Shown here in pieces: positions 1 through 8,988 of a DNA stretch of 64,000 bases. Origin of the DNA: Kaistella sp. SH40-3. GTDB taxonomy: Bacteria; Bacteroidota; Bacteroidia; Flavobacteriales; Weeksellaceae. Under the pieces are notes generated by a model. The model searched no databases, had not been told where the DNA came from, and was given only the letters and a program-made list of their open reading frames with translations. Position numbers and translations under genes: made by a program. The number at the start of each line of letters is the position of its first letter. Position 1 is the first letter of the stretch. Where the stretch lies: contig NZ_JAQYUS010000002.1 in the NCBI RefSeq assembly GCF_030686865.1, positions 395,591 through 459,590 of the forward strand, in the 5' to 3' direction.

Positions 1-1025
1 TCGGTATCGAAACCAGTAATGGTTACAGTCATTGGGTAAGTTTTACCTTTTACCACATTTGCTACAATCGATGTAAAATCTTCATATGCCACTACAGCAG
101 TTGAAGGATTATTAATATTAGCAAATTTAACATTAGAAATTCTTTCATAATTTGGATTAAGCGTTGTAACATCTACTGCGCAATAATCAAGTGTTGAATT
201 AGTCATAAATGAAATTTCAGTACAACCTGTTGCATCCCCATTAGCATTCGTAGGAACTACTTTTGCATAATAAGTTTTGTTTTTCTGTACTGGCACGAAC
301 TTATTAGTAACACCACCTGTAATAGTACCACTAAATACATCTGAAGCACCTGGAGTTGTTCCAACTGTCAATTTGTATGCAGTTGCTGTAGCTGTTGGAG
401 CCCACTTCATATTAAACGCTCCATAACCAACAGTAGAACCATCCAAAGGAGCCGTGAATATAGTACAAGCCGGAGCGGTAGCAACAATATCTTGAACAAT
501 AGAAATATTATCGAAATAAACATTTCCGGTTCCTGATGTTCTTATATACCACGCACCTACACCATAAACACCATCTGCAGTCATAACCCCAGCAGGAATT
601 GTACCGGTAATTGTTGCACAAGTGGTAGTTGCAGCAGAGGTTACAGCTACAGGATTACCAATCTGAACTAAACTCCATGAATCAGCATCTTCGTCATATA
701 CAAATAACATTGGGACCACACTTCCAACTGGACCAGAATCTTTTTTATAACCGATCGTCACAGTAGCTGCCTGGCTATTGTTTGTTTGTGCAGGATTCAA
801 AAGTGTTACCTCCTCCAATTGCATCATCCAACCAGTCTGCGTTGTTACAGCTGTGGGTGCTAATTGCCCACCAAATGAACCGGTGCAAGCAGCCGCCGCC
901 GTAATGCTACCCGTTCCAAATTGTCCATAGATAGCCGCACTTCCCTCGAAGTCCCCGACATAATTGTACTGTGCATTTGCACCAATTCCAAGTGCTAAAA
1001 AGCACGATAGTAAAAGTTTTTTCAT
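1..1025 (-). CDS. GEVED-domain secreted protein, 3' end beyond window
   Basis: An open frame on the minus strand runs from an ATG at 1025 to the window edge without a stop, so about 341 N-terminal residues are visible. It begins with a Sec signal peptide (MKKLLLSCFLALGIGANAQ). Next comes a carbohydrate-binding/MAM-like stretch rich in Thr, Ala and Gly that contains YFDNISIVQDI. A fibronectin-III-like segment follows (APLDGSTVGYGAFNMKW, then YYAKVVPTNANGDATGC). The last part matches the start of a GEVED domain (DYCAVDVTTLNPNYERISNV). Proteins of this architecture in flavobacteria are usually exported by the type IX secretion system through a C-terminal sorting tail, which would lie outside the window. 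Role inferred: cell-surface or extracellular adhesin or enzyme accessory. The substrate is unknown. Confidence 0.8.
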   Translation of the reverse strand, partial: MKKLLLSCFLALGIGANAQYNYVGDFEGSAAIYGQFGTGSITAAAACTGSFGGQLAPTAVTTQTGWMMQLEEVTLLNPAQTNNSQAATVTIGYKKDSGPVGSVVPMLFVYDEDADSWSLVQIGNPVAVTSAATTTCATITGTIPAGVMTADGVYGVGAWYIRTSGTGNVYFDNISIVQDIVATAPACTIFTAPLDGSTVGYGAFNMKWAPTATATAYKLTVGTTPGASDVFSGTITGGVTNKFVPVQKNKTYYAKVVPTNANGDATGCTEISFMTNSTLDYCAVDVTTLNPNYERISNVKFANINNPSTAVVAYEDFTSIVANVVKGKTYPMTVTITGFDT

Positions 1026-1150
1026 ATAAATAATTTTTTAAATGTATTACAAATAAAATAAAATATATTCACATAAAAAAATCAACCAATGAAATATCGT
1101 TATATTTTTGATGTTAAAAATATAATATTCGAATAAAAAACCGCTTTTCT

Positions 1151-1429
1151 TTACAGATTTATATTTTCAGTTAGACTAATTTTTTTGTGCTGAAGTTCTT
1201 CAATCTTATGTAAAAGATGATGGATCACTTCCAAACCGGCAAGATTTACTTCTAGATCATAATGCCAGTTAGTAAACTTTTCAAAAGTTGCTAGTTCGTC
1301 ATAACGTAAATAGGTAGTATTGTTCTCTGTTTCAGTTTTAAGGAGGCCTGCTTCTTCCAATGAATCAAAAAAAGTGATTTCAATATTGTAGATTCTCACC
1401 AACTCTTCGCGTGATATTCTGTCGCTCAT
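1151..1429 (-). CDS. cbpM: CbpM-like chaperone modulator
   Basis: A 92-residue protein with an N-terminal MerR-like helix-turn-helix ([21 protein letters not shown]) and a helical, leucine-rich C-terminal half, typical of CbpM. CbpM proteins bind the J-domain of the DnaJ homologue CbpA and damp its co-chaperone activity. The start codon overlaps the end of the J-protein gene by 4 bp, so the two are translationally coupled, with cbpA first. This matches the usual cbpA-cbpM order. The family assignment rests on size, composition and context rather than on a catalytic motif. Confidence 0.85.
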   Translation of the reverse strand: MSDRISREELVRIYNIEITFFDSLEEAGLLKTETENNTTYLRYDELATFEKFTNWHYDLEVNLAGLEVIHHLLHKIEELQHKKISLTENINL

Positions 1430-2349
1430 TTCGATATTTTTTTTAGTTGAAGAAATAACTCTCTTTCCTGATCGGTTAAATTGGTTGGTATTTTCACCAC
1501 GTAAGTAACATACAAATCACCAAACTCTCCTTCTTTTTTATAAACCGGAAAACCTTTGCCTTTTAATTTAACCTTGGTTCCATTCTGCGTTTCTGGCTTC
1601 ACTTTTAAATTTACGGCTCCATCTATTGTTTTCACTAATGTTTCGCCACCCAGAATTGCCGTATACAAATCGATTTCCAGATCGGCAGTCAAATCATTGC
1701 CTATTCTTTTAAACTGATGATCTTCTGCAATATTAAAAGTAATAAACAAATCTCCACTAGGTCCGCCATTATGACCTGGGTTTCCGTGACCTTTTAGTTT
1801 AATTTTCTGGCCATCAGCAATCCCTGCCGGAATGGTAATTCTTACTTTCTTGCCATTAATATCAAAAGTTTGCTGATGTGTTTTCGCAGCATCACGCAAA
1901 TGCAAATTTAATGTTGCTTCCACATCCTGACCCTTAAATTTACCAGAGGCTCTTCCTCTAGAACTTCCTGAAAAACCGCCACTACCTGCGCCAAACATGC
2001 TTTGGAAAAAATCAGAAAAATCGGCACCTTCGCCAAAATCTGACTCAGAAAACCCACCATAATTCGCACCTTGTCTGGATTGATGGGAGCGGTGTTGCTG
2101 TTGAGCCTGTTCATATTGTTCGCCATGTTTCCAGTGTTCACCATACTGATCATACTTGGCTCTATTCGCCGGATTGCTCAGAACTTCATTGGCTTCATTA
2201 AGTTCTTTAAATTTTCTTTCCGCTTCCTTATCACCAGGATTTACGTCTGGATGGTATTTCCGTGCCAATTTCCGGTAGGCTTTTTTTATTTCGTCGGCAG
2301 TCGCTTTTTTATCAATGCCTAAAACTTTGTAATAATCAATATATGCCAT
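1426..2349 (-). CDS. cbpA: CbpA-type DnaJ-class co-chaperone
   Basis: A 307-residue J-protein. Residues 4-70 form the J domain with the HPD motif at 33-35, which stimulates DnaK ATPase activity. A Gly/Phe/Ser-rich linker follows at about 90-135 ([14 protein letters not shown]). The C-terminal substrate-binding domains then include [17 protein letters not shown] and a second repeat with KLKGKGFP. There is no CxxCxGxG zinc finger, so this is the CbpA class rather than canonical DnaJ. A TAnnTTTG-type -7 element lies just upstream, giving a leader of about 10 nt. The gene is co-transcribed with the downstream modulator gene cbpM. Confidence 0.92.
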   Translation of the reverse strand: MAYIDYYKVLGIDKKATADEIKKAYRKLARKYHPDVNPGDKEAERKFKELNEANEVLSNPANRAKYDQYGEHWKHGEQYEQAQQQHRSHQSRQGANYGGFSESDFGEGADFSDFFQSMFGAGSGGFSGSSRGRASGKFKGQDVEATLNLHLRDAAKTHQQTFDINGKKVRITIPAGIADGQKIKLKGHGNPGHNGGPSGDLFITFNIAEDHQFKRIGNDLTADLEIDLYTAILGGETLVKTIDGAVNLKVKPETQNGTKVKLKGKGFPVYKKEGEFGDLYVTYVVKIPTNLTDQERELFLQLKKISK

Positions 2350-2365
2350 AGAAAAATGATTTACT

Positions 2366-2373
2366 CAAATTTA
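2366..2373 (-). promoter_or_regulatory. -7 promoter element for cbpA-cbpM
   Basis: On the minus strand this octamer reads TAAATTTG, a perfect match to the Bacteroidota -7 consensus TAnnTTTG, about 16 bp before the cbpA start codon. The assignment is by consensus only. Confidence 0.5.
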
Positions 2374-2394
2374 AAAAATCTAAAATGAATGATG

Positions 2395-2415
2395 TGGTAA
2401 AGTTCTGTTAAAACT
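2395..2415 (+). promoter_or_regulatory. Pho-box-like direct repeat (11-bp spacing)
   Basis: GGTAAAG (from 2396) and GTTAAAA (from 2407) are spaced exactly 11 bp, as expected for an OmpR/PhoB-family dimer. The 21-bp site matches 18 of 21 positions with the site at 11533-11553 next to the PhoB/PhoR-like pair; the only differences are three central bases. It lies 60 bp before the lipoprotein gene at 2475. Function is inferred. Confidence 0.45.
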
Positions 2416-2474
2416 TTCTATTTATATTTTCCTATTTTTAAAGAAACTAATTTCATTAACAAAGATCTGACACT

Positions 2475-3131
2475 ATGAAAAAACTCGTTTATATATTGAT
2501 CCTTTTTTCAATGGTATTCTGCTCCAAAGAAAGCAAAACCAATTCCGAAATTTCAAAGAAAGATTATACTTCAGTTATTCCGATTGACTCTACTAAAATG
2601 GCTGAAACAACTACAGAAAGTGAAACTTTAAACAAAGAAGAAAGTTTGAAAATGCTGAACCACGAAATCCTGTCAACCTTGAAGTTTAAAGATTTCGCAA
2701 AATTTTCAAATTACATCCATCCGCAAAAAGGGGTTCAGTTTTCAATGTATGCTCACCTTAATCCAAAACAAGACAAGCGGTTCACGAAAGAAGATTATTT
2801 AAAGTATGCGCCCAGCACTATTAAATTTACCTGGGGCGAAAAAGATGGAACTGGTGATCCACTCGTACTTTCTATTAGAAAATATTTAGAAGATTGGGTT
2901 TTCAGAAAAGACTTTACTAAAGGTGAATTTTATTTTAACACTTTTAAAGGCAACGGAAATTCTTTGAACAACCTAAAAAAGGTTTATCCAACCCAATATT
3001 TCACAGAAAATTACATCCCTGGTTCTGAAGAATACGGCGGCATGGACTGGAATTGCTTGCGATTCGTTTTCGAGGAATTAGATAGAACGTTTTATTTAGT
3101 CGCAGTGGTTAACGATCAATGGACAACTTAA
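2475..3131 (+). CDS. uncharacterised lipoprotein
   Basis: A 218-residue protein with a type II signal peptide; the probable lipidated cysteine is residue 16 (SMVFC-S). A Ser/Thr/Lys/Glu-rich linker runs to about residue 60. A globular domain of unknown function follows, with features such as KEDYLKYAPSTIKFTWGE and EEYGGMDWNCLRFVFEE. I do not recognise the family, although lipoproteins of this kind occur widely in flavobacteria. It is monocistronic, divergent from cbpA and convergent with the M1 peptidase gene. Its upstream region carries an 11-bp-spaced direct repeat nearly identical to the one beside the PhoB/PhoR-like pair at 11.5 kb, so it may be a member of that regulon (inference). Confidence 0.85.
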   Translation: MKKLVYILILFSMVFCSKESKTNSEISKKDYTSVIPIDSTKMAETTTESETLNKEESLKMLNHEILSTLKFKDFAKFSNYIHPQKGVQFSMYAHLNPKQDKRFTKEDYLKYAPSTIKFTWGEKDGTGDPLVLSIRKYLEDWVFRKDFTKGEFYFNTFKGNGNSLNNLKKVYPTQYFTENYIPGSEEYGGMDWNCLRFVFEELDRTFYLVAVVNDQWTT

Positions 3132-3159
3132 AAAAAGTATGTCTTTTAAAATATTGCAC

Positions 3160-3199
3160 CAAAAAAAACGACTCCAGAACCAATTCCAGAGTCATTTTT
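3160..3199. terminator. bidirectional terminator
   Basis: An inverted repeat GACTC...GAGTC (3170-3174 and 3189-3193), with an inner 3-bp extension, is flanked by an A-run on the left and a T-run on the right. It sits between the convergent lipoprotein and M1 peptidase genes. Confidence 0.6.
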
Positions 3200-3213
3200 A
3201 TATTTAGCAAAAT

Positions 3214-5727
3214 CTATTTTTTATAATTCTCAATCATTCTATTAATTAAATCAATCTGAGCATTAATGGTTGTACTGCTCGGATTCGCTTTTAAAACCTG
3301 CATCTTTTTAGATAGTCCATCTTGTAAAATTTGAACAATCATCATTTTCGCTTGTGGATTGCTCCCGATTTGACCTTTAACCTGACCTAAAACTTTGGTT
3401 ATGTTTTCGGTTGCTTTCAAGTTATCAGAACTCATAATCCAGTTATAACCATCTTCTGCGGCGGCTCCCAATTCTGGATTCTGGAATTTTAGAAACGGAT
3501 AAAACGCTGCAGTTGATGCAATAGCCGACATTTGCTTTTCGATTTTATTTTTCACAATAATGGGTAAAAGTTCTGCAATCAAATCATCGCTCGCTCCTTC
3601 TAAGTCAATCTTTTCTGCCAAAACTGTGACTCTTGATGGATCAACCGCTGCGATACCTGCCAAGGAATTTGCTTTCACCGAATTAGAAACAGCGTTCATT
3701 CCTTTTTCAAAAAGTGAAAGATATTTCTTGTCTTTTGTTTTTCCTAAAGCAGAAATTGCTGCACCTTGAACCAAAGTTTTCGGATCGGCAGAAGCCATTT
3801 TCTCCACTTCAGAAATTGCCACTTTTGCCTGATCAGGTTTTGATAAATCTAACCCACTCAAGGCTTTCATTCTAATTCTAAAATTAGAATCCTTTAAAGC
3901 AGCAACCAAAGTTTTTAATGCAGTTGGATTTTTAGCAGCGTTTTCGCCAGCATTTTCAACCGCATTAAACCTGCTCAAAAATTCCTTTGAATTTTGATAT
4001 TGCGTAAAATATTGTTCCGGTGTTTTGGTCTCGGTAATTTCTGAAAGCAAAACTCCATCTGCATTAATATTAACCAATTCAGGATTTTTTGAAACGGTGA
4101 AAGTGAAATTGTTTTTCTCTTTCGCATTTACCCAAACATTCTTACGGGTCGGTTTTCCATTTTCATATAAATCAAGCGCTAACGGAAACTGAAATTTGTC
4201 GCCAAGTTGATTTTGGTTAATGGTTACCGTAACTTGTTTTTTCACCGGTTCGAAAGTAGTTGTGTAACTAAGTTTGGGATGTCCGCTGCCGTAATACCAT
4301 TGGTTGAAATACCAGTTCAGATCTTTGCCCGAAACTTTTTCTAATGATAAACGAAGTTGCTGTGCTTCACCGGTTCCATATTCGTTGGTTTTCAAATAAT
4401 CGTTTAAGCCAGCAAAAAACGCATCGTCGCCTAAATAATTTCGCAACATGTGAAGAATTGCACCTCCTTTATTATAAGAAACACCATCAAACATATCTTC
4501 GCGCGTATGATAATTGAAACGCACCAAATCTTTGGTCGGATTAGAAGGATCCATCATGTATCCTTTACTTTCTTTCATCAAACCGTAATCAGCAATATCT
4601 TTTCCGTATTTATGTTCGTTCCACAAATATTGAGAATAGTTTGCAAAAGATTCATTAACCGTTAAATTACTCCAACTTTCAGCCGTTACTAAATCACCAA
4701 ACCAGTGGTGAAATAATTCGTGCGCAATGGTATCTTCCCAACCATTTTCATCGATTAAATCTCCAGGTTTTTGTTGCGCAGATTCTTGGTGAAGAACGGC
4801 AGTTGTATTTTCCATGGCACCTGAAACATAATCTCTCGCAGTCATCTGAGCAAATTTGGACCACGGATAATCGTAATTCAATCTTTTAGAAAAGAACTCC
4901 AACATCTCTGGGGTGTTGCCAAAAATCTGTTTTGCATAAGGTTCGTATTCTTTTTCAACATAATAATCCACGTCTATATTTCGCCATTTGTCTTTCACTA
5001 TTGCATAATCACCAACTCCCATGAAAAATAAATACGGTGCATGTTTTTTATCCATTACCCAATGGTCAGTTCGCAAACCATTGCCTTCTTTGGTGGAAGA
5101 TTTCATTAAACCATTCGATAAAGTCACGTATTTATCGGGAACGGTCATGTAGATTTCCTGAGTTGTTTTTTGATTCGGTTTATCGATTGTCGGAAACCAG
5201 GCAGAACTTGCTTCAGTTTCACCTTGAGTCCAAATTTGTGTTGGCTTATCTGGATCTTTTCCCTGCGCATTTATAAAATACAATCCTTTGGCATCGCTAA
5301 TTGCAGCACTTCCCTTTTGTGAAACCTCATTCGGACGAGCCGTATATTTAATGTAAACCGTATAATCTTGATTTTTGGTATAGGTTTTATCCAGATTAAT
5401 TTTGAGCATATCATTTTTATACTCAAATTTTAAAGGAGATTTTGTTCCGTTTTTATCCAATGCAACTTCGTGAATCAACATCGCTTTCGCATCCAAAACC
5501 AAAGAATCGGTTGGATAAAAATAAGGCGCAGCAGTAAGCCATTCTTCACCCGCCATCTGTTCTTTTTCATAGTCAAACTTCACCTTTAGTTTGGTATGTT
5601 TAAGTTCGGTTGTAAGCGTATGCGTTTGCTGATAAATTTCTGTTCTACCAGAAGTATTGGTTTGTGCGAAGATATTTCCGGAAAAGAAAATCCCGACTAA
5701 ACTAATGGATATAATTAGTTTTCTCAT
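3214..5727 (-). CDS. M1 family metallo-aminopeptidase
   Basis: An 837-residue secreted zinc aminopeptidase. A Sec signal peptide (residues 1-21, ending FAQ) precedes the N-terminal beta-sandwich domain. The exopeptidase motif GAMEN is at 303-307. The zinc site HELFHHWFGD starts at His336, with His340, and the third ligand lies in NESFAN at about 359. The C-terminal third has repeated helical segments of HEAT/ARM-like character (about 585-830). Such enzymes release N-terminal residues from peptides; the signal peptide indicates an envelope or secreted location. A 74-residue hypothetical gene lies 21 bp upstream and may be co-transcribed. All key residues are present. Confidence 0.93.
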   Translation of the reverse strand: MRKLIISISLVGIFFSGNIFAQTNTSGRTEIYQQTHTLTTELKHTKLKVKFDYEKEQMAGEEWLTAAPYFYPTDSLVLDAKAMLIHEVALDKNGTKSPLKFEYKNDMLKINLDKTYTKNQDYTVYIKYTARPNEVSQKGSAAISDAKGLYFINAQGKDPDKPTQIWTQGETEASSAWFPTIDKPNQKTTQEIYMTVPDKYVTLSNGLMKSSTKEGNGLRTDHWVMDKKHAPYLFFMGVGDYAIVKDKWRNIDVDYYVEKEYEPYAKQIFGNTPEMLEFFSKRLNYDYPWSKFAQMTARDYVSGAMENTTAVLHQESAQQKPGDLIDENGWEDTIAHELFHHWFGDLVTAESWSNLTVNESFANYSQYLWNEHKYGKDIADYGLMKESKGYMMDPSNPTKDLVRFNYHTREDMFDGVSYNKGGAILHMLRNYLGDDAFFAGLNDYLKTNEYGTGEAQQLRLSLEKVSGKDLNWYFNQWYYGSGHPKLSYTTTFEPVKKQVTVTINQNQLGDKFQFPLALDLYENGKPTRKNVWVNAKEKNNFTFTVSKNPELVNINADGVLLSEITETKTPEQYFTQYQNSKEFLSRFNAVENAGENAAKNPTALKTLVAALKDSNFRIRMKALSGLDLSKPDQAKVAISEVEKMASADPKTLVQGAAISALGKTKDKKYLSLFEKGMNAVSNSVKANSLAGIAAVDPSRVTVLAEKIDLEGASDDLIAELLPIIVKNKIEKQMSAIASTAAFYPFLKFQNPELGAAAEDGYNWIMSSDNLKATENITKVLGQVKGQIGSNPQAKMMIVQILQDGLSKKMQVLKANPSSTTINAQIDLINRMIENYKK

Positions 5728-5748
5728 ATTTAAAGTGTAGTTTTCTAT

Positions 5749-5973
5749 TTAAGATTTCTTATTGACAAAGGTTTCGAACAAATCATTCACAAACGATTCA
5801 TAGTCACCACTTTTTAATTGTTCTTTGCTTTTGTTGACGGCTTTTTTCAAATCGCTTTCATCATTTTCATGATTGATGAGTTCAACAGACTTGATGCCTT
5901 TAATCAAAATTAAAAGTTCGGTTAACTTACCGAGATCAGCATTTTCTTCGAGGTTAATTTTTAATGATTTCAT
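5749..5973 (-). CDS. small hypothetical protein (possible orphan antitoxin-like)
   Basis: A 74-residue, highly charged protein, largely helical by composition. It begins MKSLKINLEENADLGKLTEL and continues with a Lys/Glu/Asp-rich C-terminal half (SDLKKAVNKSKEQLKSGD). There is no signal peptide or membrane segment. The layout, a short beta-strand-like start followed by an acidic/basic helical tail, resembles many Bacteroidota antitoxins. However, no toxin gene is adjacent: the neighbours are thyA upstream and the M1 peptidase downstream. Function is unknown and the antitoxin idea is weak. Confidence 0.65.
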   Translation of the reverse strand: MKSLKINLEENADLGKLTELLILIKGIKSVELINHENDESDLKKAVNKSKEQLKSGDYESFVNDLFETFVNKKS

Positions 5974-6005
5974 TAAATGATTGGTATCTAATTTAAAAGA
6001 AAAGT

Positions 6006-6040
6006 TACAAAAAAAGTGAAGTTATACTACTCCACTTTAA
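6006..6040 (-). terminator. terminator after thyA
   Basis: On the minus strand, AAAGTGGAGT and ACTTCACTTT pair over 10 bp with one G-U and are followed by a run of seven T. It lies just past the thyA stop codon. Confidence 0.6.
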
Positions 6041-6048
6041 TTATATTT

Positions 6049-6843
6049 TTAAATCGCAACTGGTGCTTTTATTCCCGGATCTGGAGAATAATTTTCTAAA
6101 GTAAAATCTTCAAAATCAAAATCGAAAATATTTTTAATTTCCGGATTCAATTTCATGGTCGGTAAAGGTTTCGGTGTGCGGGAAAGTTGTTTATGAACCT
6201 GTTCAAAATGATTGTTGTAAATATGAACATCGCCGAAAGTGTGTACATAATCGCCCACTTCTAAATCACAAACCTGAGCAACCATCATTAATAACAAAGC
6301 GTAACTCGCAATATTAAAAGGAACCCCCAAAAACACATCTGCACTTCTTTGATACAATTGAAGCGATAATTTTCCATCGGCTACATAAAACTGAAACAAA
6401 GCGTGACAAGGCGCTAAAGCCATGTTCGGAATTTCTGCAGCATTCCAGGCAGAAACGATTAATCTTCTAGAATCCGGATTTTTTTTAATTTGATCAATAA
6501 CTTCGGTAATCTGATCAACTACTTTTCCGTTTGCACCTGTCCAACTTCTCCATTGTGCGCCGTAAACAGGACCGAGATCACCATTTTCATCTGCCCATTC
6601 ATTCCAGATTGAAACGAAGTTATCATTCAGATATTTAATATTGGTATCACCTTTTAAAAACCAAAGCAATTCATAAATAATTGATTTCAAATGGACTTTT
6701 TTCGTCGTCACCATCGGGAAACCTTTTGAAAGATCGTAACGAAGTTGGTAGCCAAAAACGCTGCGAGTTCCAGTTCCGGTTCTATCGGTTTTGTCGGTTC
6801 CGTTGTCTAAAATATGTTGAAGAAGGTCGAGGTAGTTTTGCAT
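6049..6843 (-). CDS. thyA: thymidylate synthase
   Basis: A 264-residue ThyA, the usual length for the family. It converts dUMP to dTMP with 5,10-methylene-tetrahydrofolate, yielding dihydrofolate. The catalytic cysteine is Cys146 in [13 protein letters not shown]. The phosphate-binding arginines lie in [16 protein letters not shown] and in [12 protein letters not shown], and the nucleotide-binding stretch [15 protein letters not shown] is intact. The protein ends in the conserved APVAI. It is cytoplasmic. No dihydrofolate reductase gene is adjacent. The upstream 70 bp contain a short AT-rich degenerate repeat (6851-6890) and a perfect -7 element at 6914-6921. Confidence 0.97.
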   Translation of the reverse strand: MQNYLDLLQHILDNGTDKTDRTGTGTRSVFGYQLRYDLSKGFPMVTTKKVHLKSIIYELLWFLKGDTNIKYLNDNFVSIWNEWADENGDLGPVYGAQWRSWTGANGKVVDQITEVIDQIKKNPDSRRLIVSAWNAAEIPNMALAPCHALFQFYVADGKLSLQLYQRSADVFLGVPFNIASYALLLMMVAQVCDLEVGDYVHTFGDVHIYNNHFEQVHKQLSRTPKPLPTMKLNPEIKNIFDFDFEDFTLENYSPDPGIKAPVAI

Positions 6844-6913
6844 GTTGTGTTATAAGTAATGAGTAATCAATAATGAGCAATGAGTAATTATTGAAAATTT
6901 ATTTAATGATTTA

Positions 6914-6921
6914 CAAAAATA
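6914..6921 (-). promoter_or_regulatory. -7 promoter element for thyA
   Basis: On the minus strand this reads TATTTTTG, a perfect TAnnTTTG match, 70 bp upstream of the thyA start. It would give a leader of about 65 nt. Confidence 0.4.
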
Positions 6922-6928
6922 GGAATTT

Positions 6929-7369
6929 TTACCAAAGGTTCTGAATCGTTTGTTTGGTATTATTTAAAGAAATCTCATCGCCCTTTCTCTTGCCAAATAA
7001 GGCTTTACCGAAAGGACTTTCCGTAGATATAACAAAAATTTTGTTTTCATTAAATATAATTTCACCCAATGAAACTGCAATGTAAAATAGTCCTTTATCA
7101 GTTTCGACTACACTTCCTAAACCAACTGTTTGGTGAAGATTGGTGTTGATTATTTTTAAAGAATTTCGGGCATTGATATTTTCATTCAACTGAACCTGCA
7201 GATTGTTGATTTGTTGCTGAACCATTTCTCGCGAAGTTTCATATTTATCGCCCATCGAACTTTTGGTTTCGTTGTTAGAAGCGCGGGTTTCAGAAATCAT
7301 TTTTTCTAAAGTTGCGATCTTCTCTGAAAGTTTATCGTGAATGATTTGAAGGATTTCTGATTTGTTCAT
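6929..7369 (-). CDS. GreA/GreB-like C-terminal-domain protein
   Basis: A 146-residue protein. Residues 1-75 form a charged coiled coil (KLSEKIATLEKMISETRASN, then YETSREMVQQQINNLQVQL). Residues 78-146 form a beta-rich domain resembling the FKBP-like GreA/GreB C-terminus (VGLGSVVETDKGLFYIAVSL, then SPFGKALFGKRKGDEI). Gre factors insert their coiled coil into the RNA polymerase secondary channel to rescue stalled complexes. This Bacteroidota family is shorter than canonical GreA (about 158 residues), and the acidic coiled-coil tip is not clearly recognisable. Members are sometimes mislabelled as 3-oxoacyl-ACP synthase in databases. Role inferred: transcription-associated. Confidence 0.75.
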   Translation of the reverse strand: MNKSEILQIIHDKLSEKIATLEKMISETRASNNETKSSMGDKYETSREMVQQQINNLQVQLNENINARNSLKIINTNLHQTVGLGSVVETDKGLFYIAVSLGEIIFNENKIFVISTESPFGKALFGKRKGDEISLNNTKQTIQNLW

Positions 7370-7465
7370 TTGTAATTTAAAAATAAATTTTGGCTAAAGT
7401 CATTTAAATATCTGGCCAAGTAAAAAGGGCTAAAGTTCGTTCCTATTTATTTCTTTGAACCGACT

Positions 7466-8740
7466 TTATTTCTCCATCACCGCATAACCGCCAATCGGTA
7501 AGTAAAAACTTTTATCTTTTGAAAAATCTTTTATTGGACCAGAAAAAACATTTTTAAAAGTTCCGAAAATATTTTCGTCATCAATCGTAAATGATACGTT
7601 TTCTTTGGAGAAATTTAAAACCGTCAACACCTCATCTTTTCCATTCTTGCGAACGTAAGCCAGTACTTTATCATCTGCTGAAGTTTTTAAAAGATGAGTA
7701 ATCGCCGCGGGATCGCCACCTCGCAAGGCTGAATTAGTAGATTTTAAAGTCAATAATATTTTGTAGAAATCTTGAAGTTCATAATTGCCTGTCCACGGAA
7801 TTGGATCTTTCTCGAAAAACTCTAAACGTTTTGTTTTCATCGGTAATTCCTGACCATTGTAAAGAAGCGGAACTCCATTCCAAGTCACAGAAAAAACGGC
7901 TAAAGGAATTGCCAAGTCACCGTACTTTTCATACTCGGTTCCGTTCCATGTATTTTCATCGTGATTGCTTGTAAACCAGGCTCTCATTGAAGAGTCTCCG
8001 ATATTGGAATATTTTGTCAATAAATTTTTTAAATCTGAAAAAGAAATTTTCCCTTCGTTATACTCTTGTGTTTTGTGCATCCAATTCCAAACATAACTGG
8101 CATCAAATACTTTTCCGTATTCTGGATGATCGAGTTCATCAAATTCTCCTAAAAAGAAAAGCGGTTTTATTTTCTCGATTTCAGGTCTTGCCTGTTCCCA
8201 AAAATCAACCTGAACCCAACTTGCTAAATCACAACGAAATCCATCAATATCGGCTTCAAGAACCCAAAATTTCATCGCTTCGATCATGGCAATTCGCAAA
8301 TCAGGATTGGAATAATCCAATTCGATAATATCATCCATTCCGGAAGCGATATGGAATTTACCGTCATCATCTTTCAGATAGTATTCGGGATTAGATTTCG
8401 TCCAAATATGATCCCAACCCGTGTGATTTGCTACCCAATCAATGATTACTTTGAAACCCATTTTGTGGGCTTCATCAACCAAATTTTTAAAATCTTCCAT
8501 CGTTCCAAACTCAGGATTAATCGCGGTATAATCGTGCGCGGCATACTGACTTCCCAAACTTCCTTTTTTCACTTCCTGCGAAATGGGAGTAATCGGCATG
8601 AACCATAGCGTTTTTACCCCCATCTCTTTCAGTCGCGGCATTTCCTTTTCGAAAGCACGAAAAGTTCCTTCCTGAGTATATTGTCTGAGGTTAACTTCGT
8701 AGATATTGGTTGTGTGTTTCCAATCGCTGGGTAAATCCAT
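7466..8740 (-). CDS. GH13 alpha-amylase family protein
   Basis: A 424-residue glycoside hydrolase family 13 enzyme. It carries region I DWVANHTG (101-108), region II DGFRCDLA with nucleophile Asp171, region III LGEFDE with acid/base Glu199, and region IV FTSNHDEN with Asp261. A short C-terminal beta domain of about 80 residues follows the (beta/alpha)8 barrel. There is no signal peptide, so the enzyme is probably cytoplasmic and acts on maltodextrin- or glycogen-type alpha-glucans. Precise specificity cannot be read from the motifs. It is monocistronic, with a perfect -7 element at 8829-8836. Confidence 0.9.
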   Translation of the reverse strand: MDLPSDWKHTTNIYEVNLRQYTQEGTFRAFEKEMPRLKEMGVKTLWFMPITPISQEVKKGSLGSQYAAHDYTAINPEFGTMEDFKNLVDEAHKMGFKVIIDWVANHTGWDHIWTKSNPEYYLKDDDGKFHIASGMDDIIELDYSNPDLRIAMIEAMKFWVLEADIDGFRCDLASWVQVDFWEQARPEIEKIKPLFFLGEFDELDHPEYGKVFDASYVWNWMHKTQEYNEGKISFSDLKNLLTKYSNIGDSSMRAWFTSNHDENTWNGTEYEKYGDLAIPLAVFSVTWNGVPLLYNGQELPMKTKRLEFFEKDPIPWTGNYELQDFYKILLTLKSTNSALRGGDPAAITHLLKTSADDKVLAYVRKNGKDEVLTVLNFSKENVSFTIDDENIFGTFKNVFSGPIKDFSKDKSFYLPIGGYAVMEK

Positions 8741-8828
8741 TTTGTCGTATTTTTTTGATTCTGCAGGAAATTATTAATAAGCCTGAAATTGTAAAAAAAA
8801 TGAGTCTTTTTTAGGCTAAGATTTCGGA

Positions 8829-8836
8829 CAAATATA
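8829..8836 (-). promoter_or_regulatory. -7 promoter element for GH13 gene
   Basis: The minus-strand octamer TATATTTG is a perfect match to TAnnTTTG. It lies about 90 bp upstream of the amylase start codon, implying a leader of about 85 nt. Confidence 0.4.
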
Positions 8837-8936
8837 TTGTTTATTATTGAAATTCCTGAAGAAAACAGAGGTATATATTAGCAGTTGATGCTATAAAACA
8901 CTATTGACCTTTACTTTCTAAAATTCCTTTTTATCC

Positions 8937-8964
8937 ATAAAAAAACCCCGAATACATCAGGGTC
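8937..8964 (-). terminator. terminator after pRiA4b ORF-3-like gene
   Basis: On the minus strand, ACCC...GGGT encloses an 11-nt loop and is followed by seven T. The stem is short (4 bp), so this is a moderate call. Confidence 0.45.
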
Positions 8965-8988
8965 ATTTATATTGTTTTCTATTTTTGA

